Origin: a virus
DNA: 64,000 nt
IMG/VR virus record: IMGVR_UViG_3300021091_005099
Coordinates: 49,994-113,993 of that record
Reading direction: 5' to 3' (one strand)
Positions within the stretch are counted from its first letter, which is position 1; the number at the start of each line of letters is the position of its first letter. The translations under genes and the position numbers were made by a program. The notes below the pieces were generated by a model. The model was given only the letters and a program-made list of their open reading frames with translations, was not told where the DNA came from and made no database searches. Positions 1 through 8,058 of the stretch are shown here, piece after piece.

Positions 1-166
1 CATAATGTATTGTCACATGATTTTTCAAAGTTATGTCGCACCATCTCACGTATCCTATTGGCATGTTGCTGTACGAAATGCCTTCTAGCACCTCAGGCCA
101 TTCTTTGACAAACTCAGATGTCAACTGCACCCAGGTCTGTTTAGCTCTTGGCAGCTTGCTGGCCAT
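1..166 (-). CDS. Conserved phage protein, C-terminus cut by window edge
   Basis: The first 55 codons are visible, beginning MASKLPRAKQTWVQL and running off the left edge without a stop. The ATG lies 5 nt after the stop of the upstream gene, so it belongs to the same transcription unit. The visible part is soluble and contains a WPEVLEG segment; I do not recognise a family, although this arrangement resembles small conserved genes of marine T4-like phages. Confidence 0.7.
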   Translation of the reverse strand, partial: MASKLPRAKQTWVQLTSEFVKEWPEVLEGISYSNMPIGYVRWCDITLKNHVTIHY

Positions 167-171
167 TGTTG

Positions 172-663
172 CTATTTTTTTTTGTTCTTTGATTTTGGCT
201 TGTCCTCTGCCACAGATAGGTCTTTTAGTGAAACTTTCATATCATCTGCCAGCAGCTGATTTAATTTGTCCAAAGGTATTCTGCCATTCTTATCTGGCCC
301 ATACGTGACTATCACGTCCTTGGTAGGCATCTTCTTAATGTAATTTTCTTCATGTAAGAAAGACAGCATATTGATATCTCCCGGAAAGTTGCACTTGGCC
401 AGGTATGTGCCTAGGTCAAATGCGGCCTGTCCGTCAGAACTTTCAAGGCTGCGCATCAAAGCGTCTCTGTAGTTTAAGTTTAAAAAGTTTGGACCAATCA
501 CTAAACAGTTTTCTGGTTCTTTTGGAACCATTTTAAAGACTATGACCACCGGCGCATTGTCAGCAGCCAACACTCCTAGGTGTTTGAAATATCTCTTAGG
601 CTGACTGTTGGCCTGTCCAACTCCGGTGGCGTCCATGACCAATCTATCATAAAGATTTAGCAT
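172..663 (-). CDS. Conserved hypothetical protein
   Basis: A 163-residue soluble protein with a lysine-rich tail (KPKSKNKKK). It has a hydrophobic beta-rich centre (APVVIVFKMVPKEPE) and no recognised catalytic motif. It follows the alanine- and glutamine-rich gene by 3 nt and is probably co-transcribed from the sigma70-type promoter near 1007-1035. The function is unknown. Similar genes are common next to one another in T4-like marine phages, which is context only. Confidence 0.75.
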   Translation of the reverse strand: MLNLYDRLVMDATGVGQANSQPKRYFKHLGVLAADNAPVVIVFKMVPKEPENCLVIGPNFLNLNYRDALMRSLESSDGQAAFDLGTYLAKCNFPGDINMLSFLHEENYIKKMPTKDVIVTYGPDKNGRIPLDKLNQLLADDMKVSLKDLSVAEDKPKSKNKKK

Positions 664-666
664 TTT

Positions 667-978
667 TTACCTTCCAGCAGGAACTGGATTTTCTGTTTTC
701 TTCGCAGCTTCCTCGGGCTTAGGTTCTGGTGCCACCTTGGCCAGGAATGCCTGTAGTTTGTTATAGATCAATCCCACGGTGGCCATCTCATTGGCTCTGA
801 ATGCACCTCTCGTGGATGCTACGTCCATTACAAGTGCAATATTCCGCAAATCACCGATGTTGAGATCGGTAGCAGGCTGACCCATTGCAGGTTGCTGTGC
901 CGTTGGTGCGGTCTGAGCCTGAGCAGTCGCTTTTGGCGCTGAAGATTCAGTTTCTTTTTTTGTTTTTTTTGTTGCCAT
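667..978 (-). CDS. Small conserved protein with low-complexity N-terminus
   Basis: A 103-residue protein starting MATKKTKKE. The first half is rich in Ala, Gln, Pro and Thr (likely disordered). The second half (NIGDLRNIALVMDVASTRGA onward) looks helical and globular. The start at 978 is preferred to an upstream in-frame codon at 996 because AGGAG lies at 984-988 and the promoter's predicted start point is near position 1000. It is the first gene after that promoter. The function is unknown. Confidence 0.75.
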   Translation of the reverse strand: MATKKTKKETESSAPKATAQAQTAPTAQQPAMGQPATDLNIGDLRNIALVMDVASTRGAFRANEMATVGLIYNKLQAFLAKVAPEPKPEEAAKKTENPVPAGR

Positions 979-1006
979 TTTTTCTCCTAATTGCAATTAG
1001 AATACA

Positions 1007-1035
1007 ATTGTAACAAAATTAGTTAGCGAGGTCAA
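1007..1035 (-). promoter_or_regulatory. Sigma70-type promoter for the 978-1 unit
   Basis: Minus strand: -35 TTGACC (1030-1035), 17-nt spacer, -10 TACAAT (1007-1012). The predicted start point near 1000 gives a 22-nt leader with an AGGAG ribosome site, so this is an ordinary leadered early promoter. Confidence 0.65.
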
Positions 1036-1038
1036 TGC

Positions 1039-1308
1039 TTAAATCACAGCATTCTGAGCCATGCCGCTGAGTATGAATAGTGTGAGGTCGCTGTGTTCCT
1101 CGAAGCCCACGGTGGTCAATATCTGCACTTGGTCATTTTGGTATTTGACATCATTTACCATGGCAAACCTGCCTGCGCAATTGGCATAGATCCAGCGCGC
1201 AGTCTTGTGCATCTGGTGATCTGTTTGACTTGGTAAAGATATCGATTTGAAATGTGGTGGTATCCGATCTAGTTTTCTTGTGTGGAAATTTTTGGCATTA
1301 ATCCTCAT
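1039..1308 (-). CDS. Conserved hypothetical protein
   Basis: An 89-residue protein (MRINAKNFHTRKLDRIPPH). It overlaps the end of the VWA gene by 11 nt, so it is translationally linked to it and probably the last gene of the MoxR-VWA unit. No recognised motif and no membrane segment. Its function is unknown; position suggests an accessory of the MoxR/VWA pair. Confidence 0.7.
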   Translation of the reverse strand: MRINAKNFHTRKLDRIPPHFKSISLPSQTDHQMHKTARWIYANCAGRFAMVNDVKYQNDQVQILTTVGFEEHSDLTLFILSGMAQNAVI

Positions 1309-2545
1309 AATTCACCGTCAATCCAAATGGTGCTTGTATATTTCTTTCCAGGCTGTTGTTGATCAGGAATATGGTGTCGCAATAGTCCTTGTCGCCCCAA
1401 CTGTCGTAGGGCCAACCGTCTGTGAACATGATGAATTTCTTGGGCTCGATGCCCTCCTCCTTCATGTAATCCCAGTTGCACATGAAGTCAGTTCCGCCAC
1501 CAGACCCCAGCTTGTAGTCCTTTAGTTCATCCTGGTTGTCGGGCGTGTAGATCACCGGATTGAATACCTTGGTGTCAAAGGACCAAAGATGTATGCGGAA
1601 GTCCTTGTACTGGTCCATAATGCCCTGCACCTCACTGAGGAATTCTCTGCACTGGTCATCGTCAATGGATCCCGATGCGTCGATCGCCAGGCAGATGTCA
1701 ATTTTGTCTGTGTTGATCATGCCGGGCAGTATTGCGTCCATGTGCCAGCTCCTCCTGCTGGGTTTCATGAATGTGTAGTCGCTCTTCATTGTGCTCAATA
1801 TCTGCTGTTGTATGATCTCTCTCCAGTTCATTTTCGGCTCAGTAAGCTGAGCCACCAATCTCTGTATGCTGCCGGGCAGGTTACCTGCTCCCGAGCTCTG
1901 TGCCGCGCTCAGCATGGCCTCCTTGATCTCGTCCTTGATCTTTTTCAGTTCCTCCTTGGTATAGACCGGCTGGCCTTGCTTGTTGGCACCACTGCCTTCA
2001 CCTTGCTTATCCTTGCCATCACCTTGGCCATTTCCGTCCTTGTTCATTTGCAGGTGTTGATCAATCAATTCACCCAGTTTGTTCAAATTTATCTTATGCT
2101 TTTTCACATTCTTGTACAGCTCGTCATAGATCTTTTCTGCCGCCCAATCCTTGTATTTGTCATCCTGGAAACCTTTGTTTTCGCCCTTCTTGCCCTTGGG
2201 CATGTCGCCGATCTTGTAATCCACTAGTATCTGATTCACCGCATAGTCGCAGGCGATGTTCCAAATCTGTGGATCTCTGTCGCCAACACGCAGCAACATG
2301 TGCTCGAACACATTGTGCAGTACCTCATGCCCAAACAGGAATTCAGTTTCTCTAGCGGAAAGGCTGTCTATGAATTTGATGTTATAGAAGAAGTGCCTGC
2401 CGTCTGTGGCAGCGGTGTCACACCACTTGTCAGCGTTCACGATCTTGAGCCTGGTGGCCAGGTTGCCGAAGAATGGATGCTTCAATAACAATGCTATCCT
2501 GGCGGTGACCAGCTTGTCTATGATCTTTTGATCTGTGGCGAACAT
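1298..2545 (-). CDS. VWA-domain protein with putative metallopeptidase N-region
   Basis: A protein of about 415 residues. An HEVLH motif near residues 73-77 fits a zinc-metallopeptidase-like region of the type found in VWA-like phage and bacterial proteins. A charged Gly/Lys/Gln-rich linker follows, and then a C-terminal von Willebrand A domain with the MIDAS motif DASGS near residue 289. The ATG at 2545 overlaps the MoxR stop (TGATG); the in-frame GTG one codon earlier is less likely. MoxR AAA ATPases and VWA proteins work as pairs in assembly or metal-insertion chaperoning. The target here is unknown. Confidence 0.85.
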   Translation of the reverse strand: MFATDQKIIDKLVTARIALLLKHPFFGNLATRLKIVNADKWCDTAATDGRHFFYNIKFIDSLSARETEFLFGHEVLHNVFEHMLLRVGDRDPQIWNIACDYAVNQILVDYKIGDMPKGKKGENKGFQDDKYKDWAAEKIYDELYKNVKKHKINLNKLGELIDQHLQMNKDGNGQGDGKDKQGEGSGANKQGQPVYTKEELKKIKDEIKEAMLSAAQSSGAGNLPGSIQRLVAQLTEPKMNWREIIQQQILSTMKSDYTFMKPSRRSWHMDAILPGMINTDKIDICLAIDASGSIDDDQCREFLSEVQGIMDQYKDFRIHLWSFDTKVFNPVIYTPDNQDELKDYKLGSGGGTDFMCNWDYMKEEGIEPKKFIMFTDGWPYDSWGDKDYCDTIFLINNSLERNIQAPFGLTVNYED

Positions 2546-3648
2546 CACTTTGACTCCATGGCAGTTATTACGTACTTGCCAAATTTTTTGTGGAATCTGT
2601 CGAATGATTTAAGTTTGCTGGGATCGAATGGCAGCTTGTAGTTGGTCAGCGCTATCTTGGCTCCCATGACCACTAGTTCGGTCTCAAAATTGTCCATCAT
2701 GTAGTCGAAGAAACGATCTGCCTTGTCATTCCAGTTCCTCTCCTTGTTGATGTGTGACTGTTGCAATTCGTAGCACAGGCTAACGGTGAGCGAATACATC
2801 GCTGATATCTCCTTGGCCTTAAGGTCCTTGACCTTGCCGCTCAGTATGTCGGATGGGTTAGGTAGTTGGCCGCTAATTTTACGATGGTTCATAAACTTAA
2901 CGGCCAGTCCCTCTCCTACTGCGCCCGCCACGAGGTCAGTGAGCGTACTTTCAGGCAGGCTGTCCGATAGAAGTTGGCTTACGAAACTCCATGATCTAGG
3001 AGTCGCGAAAGAGCGTGATGATCCCTTGGGATCAAAATCATATAAATCTTGTTTGGCGAATGTGACATAGCCCACCACGTCAGGGTGTATGTGGTGCATG
3101 GTAGCCCACTGCATCCAGTCATCATAGTCCACTCGCAGTTCGATGTGTACGAACCTGTTGGCGAGCGGCGCTGGCATCCTGTAGGTCACTCCCTTGTCTG
3201 CGTCTCTGTTGCCCGCGGCCACAATGGCCACGCCCGCTGGCAGGTGATACTGCCCCACTCTGCGGTTGAGAATCAGCTGATATGCTGCCGCCTGCACAGC
3301 AGGCGCAGCGGAATTGAGTTCATCTAGGAATATAATATCGGTGGATTCGGGATTGGTTGGCAGCTCAGCTGGAGGAGCCCATACCATGTTGTTTTCCTTG
3401 GCATTGTAATAGGGGATACCTTTGATGTCAGTGGGTTCCCACAGAGGCAATCTTATGTCTATCACCTGTCTATCTTGGTCTTGTGCCACCTGTTTCACGA
3501 TATCAGATTTACCAATACCGGGAGCACCCCACATCATTAGTGGTCTCTTTAATTGTATGCAGTGCGATAATGCTGCCTTCGCCTCATTTGGAGTAACGGT
3601 TCTGTTTTGAGAGCCAACCGCTGTGCTCTTTTCCTTTTTGCTCACCAT
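2545..3648 (-). CDS. MoxR-type AAA+ ATPase
   Basis: A 367-residue AAA+ protein. Walker A is GAPGIGKS (residues 41-48) and Walker B is IIFLDE (about 105-110), followed by an N-rich sensor region (AAGNRD). The family remodels client complexes with a partner VWA protein, which is the next gene and overlaps by TGATG. A sigma70-type promoter at 3682-3709 and a GAGAGG ribosome site precede it, so it heads an early unit. In phages the target is not known; host takeover or virion assembly are both possible. Confidence 0.85.
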   Translation of the reverse strand: MVSKKEKSTAVGSQNRTVTPNEAKAALSHCIQLKRPLMMWGAPGIGKSDIVKQVAQDQDRQVIDIRLPLWEPTDIKGIPYYNAKENNMVWAPPAELPTNPESTDIIFLDELNSAAPAVQAAAYQLILNRRVGQYHLPAGVAIVAAGNRDADKGVTYRMPAPLANRFVHIELRVDYDDWMQWATMHHIHPDVVGYVTFAKQDLYDFDPKGSSRSFATPRSWSFVSQLLSDSLPESTLTDLVAGAVGEGLAVKFMNHRKISGQLPNPSDILSGKVKDLKAKEISAMYSLTVSLCYELQQSHINKERNWNDKADRFFDYMMDNFETELVVMGAKIALTNYKLPFDPSKLKSFDRFHKKFGKYVITAMESK

Positions 3649-3681
3649 TTTTAGACCTCTCTACAATTTGTTTATACTACC

Positions 3682-3709
3682 ATTATAGCATAAAACCGTA
3701 TAAGGTCAA
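3682..3709 (-). promoter_or_regulatory. Strong sigma70-type promoter for MoxR-VWA
   Basis: Minus strand: -35 TTGACC (3704-3709), 16-nt spacer ending TGC (extended -10), -10 TATAAT (3682-3687). The predicted leader of about 27 nt carries GAGAGG before the ATG at 3648. Confidence 0.75.
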
Positions 3710-3729
3710 GTTGATTTAACCAATTGATA

Positions 3730-4125
3730 TTATTGGCTTTTTTGCTCATCCGCCTTGCTCATGGCGCGGGCAAGCCCATATTTGGTCACGTCACCGGCAA
3801 ACATCATCAACTGAAGTGCCATTCTTTCCATTGTGACAGTGATCTGTTTCTTGTCCACATGATATGGGCAGTCCACAAATTCGTCCAACCATAGGAAGGT
3901 CTGTGGCGTGAAGATGATCTTGTCTGGGAACTTGATTGTGTAGATTTTGATCTCTAATTTTTTTACAATGTCAAGCCCCTGCTTGGTCAGTCGCAACGAC
4001 CTAGCCTGATAGCTTTCTCTCACGTTCTGCCACCAAGTGTAATAACAGCTCTTGACAGTTTCCTCATGGTCGGGCTGATTCAGCAGTTGCATGAAGGTGC
4101 GAGTATAGGCGGTCTTGACGTCCAT
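3730..4125 (-). CDS. Conserved hypothetical protein
   Basis: A 131-residue soluble, basic protein with several Trp and Tyr residues (CYYTWWQNVRESYQ). It lies 8 nt after the preceding gene. No catalytic motif is recognised. It ends close to the MoxR promoter and so is probably the last gene of the unit coming from the 5'-nuclease region. Confidence 0.7.
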   Translation of the reverse strand: MDVKTAYTRTFMQLLNQPDHEETVKSCYYTWWQNVRESYQARSLRLTKQGLDIVKKLEIKIYTIKFPDKIIFTPQTFLWLDEFVDCPYHVDKKQITVTMERMALQLMMFAGDVTKYGLARAMSKADEQKSQ

Positions 4126-4133
4126 ACTGTTAA

Positions 4134-4421
4134 TTATCGCTTGAATTTTTCGCCGGACTTTAATAGGTACACGCCAAACTTGTCAGTCTTGTGCATGGTG
4201 TTGAGTTTCTTGGCCAGGTTCTCCGCATGTCCCGGGTTGGAAAAAGAAACTTTCTTGTACTTGGGACCTGGGTAATTGGAAACCAAGCTGGCACTTTTAA
4301 GATTGATGGGTTTACCATCGTAAAATACCGCCCAGATTCCTTCCGCAGCGAGAACTTCTTCTTGCTTGTAGGTCTCTTTATTGCTGATAGTCAACAGCAC
4401 TGTGGGTTTTGGTCTTGACAT
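4134..4421 (-). CDS. Conserved hypothetical protein
   Basis: A 95-residue basic protein (MSRPKPTVLLTISNKETYKQ). Alternating beta strands and a C-terminal basic end (KSGEKFKR) are visible; no family is recognised. A GGTAAATA element lies 12 nt upstream of the ATG (4434-4441), which resembles the late-promoter variant seen elsewhere but with a longer spacer. Confidence 0.7.
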   Translation of the reverse strand: MSRPKPTVLLTISNKETYKQEEVLAAEGIWAVFYDGKPINLKSASLVSNYPGPKYKKVSFSNPGHAENLAKKLNTMHKTDKFGVYLLKSGEKFKR

Positions 4422-4458
4422 AATCTATCAAGGTATTTACCAATTTTTACCAGATAGA

Positions 4459-4710
4459 TTATTTGCTGAACTTGCCGCCGTCCATTTCTATGTTGATCGT
4501 TTGAGCCTGCTGTGCTGTTTTCAATGCCTCGATCATATCTTCCTGCACAGACACTATTCTCATCATGGTTTGGCTCAAACTAGATGCCAAACGGTCGGCG
4601 TCTTGCATGGTCAAAACAATACTTTTTTCCTGCTTGTTTTTGGCAGTGCGTACTCTGGCTATGAAGTCTTCAATGGGCTGAGTTTGCAGCTTGCTCTTTG
4701 ATTGCGTCAT
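4459..4710 (-). CDS. Conserved hypothetical protein
   Basis: An 83-residue, mostly helical protein with a likely amphipathic or coiled-coil middle (DADRLASSLSQTMMRIVSVQ). It overlaps the preceding gene by 41 nt. The function is unknown. Confidence 0.65.
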   Translation of the reverse strand: MTQSKSKLQTQPIEDFIARVRTAKNKQEKSIVLTMQDADRLASSLSQTMMRIVSVQEDMIEALKTAQQAQTINIEMDGGKFSK

Positions 4711-5182
4711 TTAATACCTGTTGCATTTCTATTTTGGTTTTGATAGGCCCTTTGTATGCATATCTCTGTAGTGTAATTACCTTGGGACAGTAGGCTTTCC
4801 TCCAACCTTTGGGGAAGCTGATGATATAATAGCCTGCACAAAACAAGCTGCGGCTTTTGGGTGTTTTGGTGTAAACGGGCAGTTGCTTTTGCACGTCAAA
4901 CATGGAATTGTAAGGCTGTTGTGAGCAAGTATAGCCATGCACCTGAAATTCCGTTTCGATGTGTGGCGCTTTATTTTCTGGCACTGTGATATCTGTGGCA
5001 AATATGCCTGAGCCAAATCGTGCGTACAGGCTTTCCTGTGTGGGATATTCCTGTCTTTGATCTTTCTTGCCCAGGAAGATCCAACCATTGTCGTCTTTTC
5101 TTTGCAGTGTGCCCAATTTCTGGCCATTCTCTTCTATGATCCAAAATTTATCTTTTACTAATATCTTTGCTCGCATGGTCAT
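4670..5182 (-). CDS. Conserved phage protein following the 5'-nuclease
   Basis: A 170-residue protein whose ATG overlaps the 5'-nuclease stop (ATGA), implying coupled translation. It begins with a beta-rich region (FWIIEENGQKLGTLQRKDD) and has a second region with several Cys and Tyr residues (LFCAGYYIISFPKGW). I do not recognise the family. The tight coupling suggests a role in replication or repair. Confidence 0.7.
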   Translation of the reverse strand: MTMRAKILVKDKFWIIEENGQKLGTLQRKDDNGWIFLGKKDQRQEYPTQESLYARFGSGIFATDITVPENKAPHIETEFQVHGYTCSQQPYNSMFDVQKQLPVYTKTPKSRSLFCAGYYIISFPKGWRKAYCPKVITLQRYAYKGPIKTKIEMQQVLNDAIKEQAANSAH

Positions 5183-6162
5183 GCCAACCTCGCATTGAAC
5201 GGTTCCACATACAACTGTGCCTGTTCCGTGATCTTCTGCAGGTCATATTTGGCACAGAATCTCATGAATCTTATACCCACTTGTGATATCTGTTTGTTTT
5301 CTGCTTTGGCCTGGACAATTGTTTGATCCAGTTCTTGTATTATGGCTTCGGGTTGTGCATGCAAGTCAACCAGCAATCTGTTGCGCTCGTAATCATCTAT
5401 CACTCTGTGTTCAACCCCCTCAGGATCCATCCATTTGCTCAGCATGAGATTGTTCCAGGCATAACCTTTGTTGAGCCTATCCTCAAATGCTTCCAACAAT
5501 CCCACTTTGTTTTTAGTGCCTTTTTTGCGCACTCCCGGGAAAGCTGAAAATATGTTGTCAGATGGATCGCCTCGCATGGCCTTTTCGAATATCGTCCATT
5601 CTGCACTCTCTGTTTTCTTGTGCTGTTTGGTTTTATTGTCGATCACAGGATTGCCTTTTTTATCAAAATAGCCCGCCACTGTGATGGTCTCTTCAGTGAC
5701 ACCATTGTACTGTCGAACATTTGGAGCTATCAGCTGATTGAGATCTTTGTCTGTGCTTATGATAACATGCTGTTGATCAGGATGCAGATCAATCCAACGA
5801 GCTATGAGATCGTCTGCCTCACATCTGCCATTTTGTAGCACCGTGACGTTGGTCTTGGTTCTTACGAAATCCACGAAATCATCATAGCACTCCCAGAACA
5901 GTTTGTTCTCTTCCTGCTCTGCCGCCGTCATTGCCTGCACTGTTTCTGCTCGATTCCTCTTATAGGGAGCATAGTGGTCTTTCCTCCAGCTGCGTCCCTC
6001 CAAACAGAATATTACGTGGGTGCCGTCAAAATCATTCCAGGCTTTCTTGATGGAATTTAGGGTGATGTGTATGGCCATGCCGATCTTTTCAGAAGCATCG
6101 CCACGTATCACGTGCCTTGCTCGGAAAAAAGTGTTAGCGGTATCTACCAGTATGTGGGTCAT
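5179..6162 (-). CDS. rnh: 5'-3' exonuclease / flap nuclease (T4 Rnh-like)
   Basis: A 327-residue PIN/FEN-superfamily nuclease. It has the N-terminal acidic residue (ILVDTANTFFRAR), the central acidic motif RCEADDLIARWI, ISTDKDLNQLI, and the helix-3-turn region GDPSDNIFSAFPGV. T4 RNase H (about 305 residues) and the Pol I 5'-nuclease domain share this plan. It would remove RNA primers or flaps during lagging-strand synthesis by gp43. Assignment to Rnh rather than another 5'-exonuclease is by context and length. Confidence 0.8.
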   Translation of the reverse strand: MTHILVDTANTFFRARHVIRGDASEKIGMAIHITLNSIKKAWNDFDGTHVIFCLEGRSWRKDHYAPYKRNRAETVQAMTAAEQEENKLFWECYDDFVDFVRTKTNVTVLQNGRCEADDLIARWIDLHPDQQHVIISTDKDLNQLIAPNVRQYNGVTEETITVAGYFDKKGNPVIDNKTKQHKKTESAEWTIFEKAMRGDPSDNIFSAFPGVRKKGTKNKVGLLEAFEDRLNKGYAWNNLMLSKWMDPEGVEHRVIDDYERNRLLVDLHAQPEAIIQELDQTIVQAKAENKQISQVGIRFMRFCAKYDLQKITEQAQLYVEPFNARLA

Positions 6163-6164
6163 AC

Positions 6165-6467
6165 CTATGATACCTCAGTCTTGCCGTCATCTCTTCTATT
6201 GATTTGAACATAACCTGCACCTGTTACATCCACACCTTGCTCGTTGCCGATGGTCCGGCAAAGGCTCTGAAACCAACGATCCACTATTTCCTCTTCAGAT
6301 GCACCTTTGTAGCCATTCTGTTTCAACATATTCACAAACTCATTATTCCAATCCAATTCAAAGAATCCATTTCTTGGATTTTCTGGATTCACATTCACTT
6401 GCAGAACCTTGACCATGGGCTCTTCGCTCTTTTCAACTTTTGTATTTTTTGTTTTTTTAACTTTCAT
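6165..6467 (-). CDS. Small conserved acidic protein
   Basis: A 100-residue protein. A Lys-rich N-terminus is followed by a conserved-looking core (PRNGFFELDWNNEFVNML) ending in a beta hairpin. A second in-frame ATG at 6416 could be the true start. A sigma70-type promoter lies immediately upstream with its predicted start point at the first ATG. The 5'-nuclease follows 2 nt later. The function is unknown. Confidence 0.7.
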   Translation of the reverse strand: MKVKKTKNTKVEKSEEPMVKVLQVNVNPENPRNGFFELDWNNEFVNMLKQNGYKGASEEEIVDRWFQSLCRTIGNEQGVDVTGAGYVQINRRDDGKTEVS

Positions 6468-6473
6468 ATCCTT

Positions 6474-6502
6474 ATTTTACAACTGTTTTTGGAAAAAATC
6501 AA
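6474..6502 (-). promoter_or_regulatory. Sigma70-type promoter, predicted leaderless start at 6467
   Basis: Minus strand: -35 TTGATT (6497-6502), 17-nt spacer, -10 TAAAAT (6474-6479). The predicted start point coincides with the ATG at 6467. AAGGAT also lies just before that ATG, so a start point slightly further upstream cannot be excluded. Confidence 0.5.
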
Positions 6503-6528
6503 TTGTTTTCCAATCCAAATTTACCAAA

Positions 6529-7389
6529 TTACGTTCCCCAAGCATTCTTGAACAATGGCACCTGTAATCTATCGCTGTATCTGTAGCCCATTTTCATTGC
6601 CAGCTCTGCAACTGTCCTGTTGTTCATGTGATACACGCTCTCCACACCACCCACGGGCATGAGATAAACGGAACCTCGGAATCCCGCTTTATTATATTCC
6701 TTTACGACCTCTATGGCTTCATAGGCATCATTGATGTCAACGATCACAAATTTCAAGTACACATGTCCCACTTCACCATACTCCGCTACCACATCGGGCA
6801 CAATGGCATCTTCTCGCTTCTCGCCGCTCACGCTCAATTTTGCGCTCACAGAGAAAGTGATGCTATCTTTGTTCCTACCATGCCTGTGACTCCACTGTGA
6901 AAGATATCGTTTGAAATCTTGATGAAGTCTCTGTGTGCCATTGGTCTCGAAAGTGATCTCTCTGAGGTCCTGCATCTTGCCGTGCTCCAGTAAATCAGGA
7001 TATGCTCTCTGCCAGCCCAGCAATGGCTCGCCGCCCGTGAATATGAAATGCTCATCGACCCATCGCTTGTGTGGCAATATCTCCATGGTCCTCTCCACTA
7101 TGGCGTCTGACGTCAGCATGGGAGACAGGTCCTTGAATCTAGGATCCCAGGAGGCATAGCTGTCACAGCCTGTGCTGACCAAAGGCAATTCTCGATAATC
7201 TTTGAATGGGAATTTTTTATGTTGCTCGTACACCTTGTCATTTTCATCGCTCCTGACCCCTTTGGGTAGGCCGAACCCGGCACAGGTGAAGTTGCAGCCA
7301 AATGTTCGCAGGAATACCGAAGGCACGCCCATGTAGCGCCCCTCTCCCTGTATGCTGTAAAATAGTTCAGCTACTTTTATCTTGCTCAT
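6529..7389 (-). CDS. queE: 7-carboxy-7-deazaguanine synthase QueE (radical SAM)
   Basis: A 286-residue radical SAM enzyme. The N-terminus has the QueE signature FYSIQGEGRYMGVPSVFLRT, then GCNFTC and later GCDSYAS, with FTGGEPLL and TFETNGTQ downstream. QueE converts 6-carboxytetrahydropterin to 7-carboxy-7-deazaguanine in the preQ0 pathway. The cluster-binding cysteines appear as C32, C36 and C75 (CX3CX38C), a large insertion relative to the usual CX3CX2C. It sits beside small zinc-binding genes and is in the same stretch as FolE, a QueD-like protein, YhhQ and a TGT-like protein. Confidence 0.88.
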   Translation of the reverse strand: MSKIKVAELFYSIQGEGRYMGVPSVFLRTFGCNFTCAGFGLPKGVRSDENDKVYEQHKKFPFKDYRELPLVSTGCDSYASWDPRFKDLSPMLTSDAIVERTMEILPHKRWVDEHFIFTGGEPLLGWQRAYPDLLEHGKMQDLREITFETNGTQRLHQDFKRYLSQWSHRHGRNKDSITFSVSAKLSVSGEKREDAIVPDVVAEYGEVGHVYLKFVIVDINDAYEAIEVVKEYNKAGFRGSVYLMPVGGVESVYHMNNRTVAELAMKMGYRYSDRLQVPLFKNAWGT

Positions 7390-7513
7390 GCAATGCCTCG
7401 ACCGCTTCTAATATCTCTTCCACAGTGTATTTTCCCATTCTCTTTTTTTTAATTTCTGGGTCCTCATCTAAAGTGTACACTTCGTATTCGTTTTCGTCAA
7501 TCTTGCTGTTCAT
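7367..7513 (-). CDS. Small acidic protein overlapping QueE start
   Basis: A 48-residue ORF (MNSKIDENEYEVYTLDEDPE) found by reading the overlap region. It overlaps the zf-CHCC gene by 17 nt at its 5' end and QueE by 23 nt at its 3' end, the usual spacing for coupled phage genes. It is acidic, then helical (YTVEEILEAVEALHEQ). The function is unknown. Confidence 0.6.
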   Translation of the reverse strand: MNSKIDENEYEVYTLDEDPEIKKKRMGKYTVEEILEAVEALHEQDKSS

Positions 7514-7661
7514 ATATGAATTTTTTATTGCAATATCCGCAAATGACTTCGTTACTATTGCCTATTGTGTAAAATACAGTGGGGTGTCCACCCCAGTCGT
7601 CATCTCCAAAACATTTGATGTCTCTGGTGTTGACGACCTCGACAGCCTGTTCAGCCATCAT
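7497..7661 (-). CDS. zf-CHCC-type zinc-binding small protein
   Basis: A 54-residue ORF starting at an ATGATG that overlaps the cupin stop. It contains C-F-G, GHPTVFYTI and CGYCNKKF, which fits the zinc-finger CHCC family (Cys, His, and a CxxC pair before an aromatic end). These domains bind one zinc ion; their role in phages is unknown. Translation is coupled to the cupin upstream and the 48-residue gene downstream, leading into QueE. Confidence 0.7.
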   Translation of the reverse strand: MMAEQAVEVVNTRDIKCFGDDDWGGHPTVFYTIGNSNEVICGYCNKKFIYEQQD

Positions 7662-8050
7662 CTTTTATCTTTTTTATCAAGCCTCACCACATTGCCGCTG
7701 CGGAAATGGCCCACTGTCTCTCTTTGAATGTCATCATGATTGAACTCTGCCCAGTACAGTTCAAAGGCCACGCCGTCCTCTATTCCCTCGAAGAGATGGA
7801 AGTAGCCTGGCTTGACCTTGGTGAAATCGCCGGGTCCCAATATCGTCTCGTCGATGAGGTCCTGCTGGTCTCTCTGCCAGACCTTGATCTTCATCCGGCC
7901 TGACACCACGTAGAATCCGTTCCACTTGTGTTTGTGCTGGTGTTTGCTGCACACTCCTCCCGCCCTGAAGTCGATGCGGTGGAATTCCAGCACGCCATTG
8001 GCGTGTATCAGTTCGGTCTGTCCCCAGATCTTGCCGGCCTTATTTGACAT
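7658..8050 (-). CDS. Single-domain cupin
   Basis: A protein of about 130 residues with a cupin core. Motif 1 is HQHKHKWNGFYVVSG and motif 2 is PGDFTKVKPGYFHLF, so His residues for metal binding are present. The ATG at 8050 is favoured over an upstream in-frame GTG at 8056 because the predicted promoter start point is 8052. Cupins of this size include sugar isomerases and dioxygenase-like proteins; the substrate is not deducible. It heads the cupin/zf-CHCC/QueE unit. Confidence 0.75.
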   Translation of the reverse strand: MSNKAGKIWGQTELIHANGVLEFHRIDFRAGGVCSKHQHKHKWNGFYVVSGRMKIKVWQRDQQDLIDETILGPGDFTKVKPGYFHLFEGIEDGVAFELYWAEFNHDDIQRETVGHFRSGNVVRLDKKDKR

Positions 8051-8058
8051 ATCCACAC

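Noticed and set aside
3719-3741. CCAAT/ATTGG hairpin with T-run near 3.73 kb as a terminator
   Set aside because: The T-run follows the hairpin only on the plus strand, where there is no gene; the minus-strand genes read through an A-run first.
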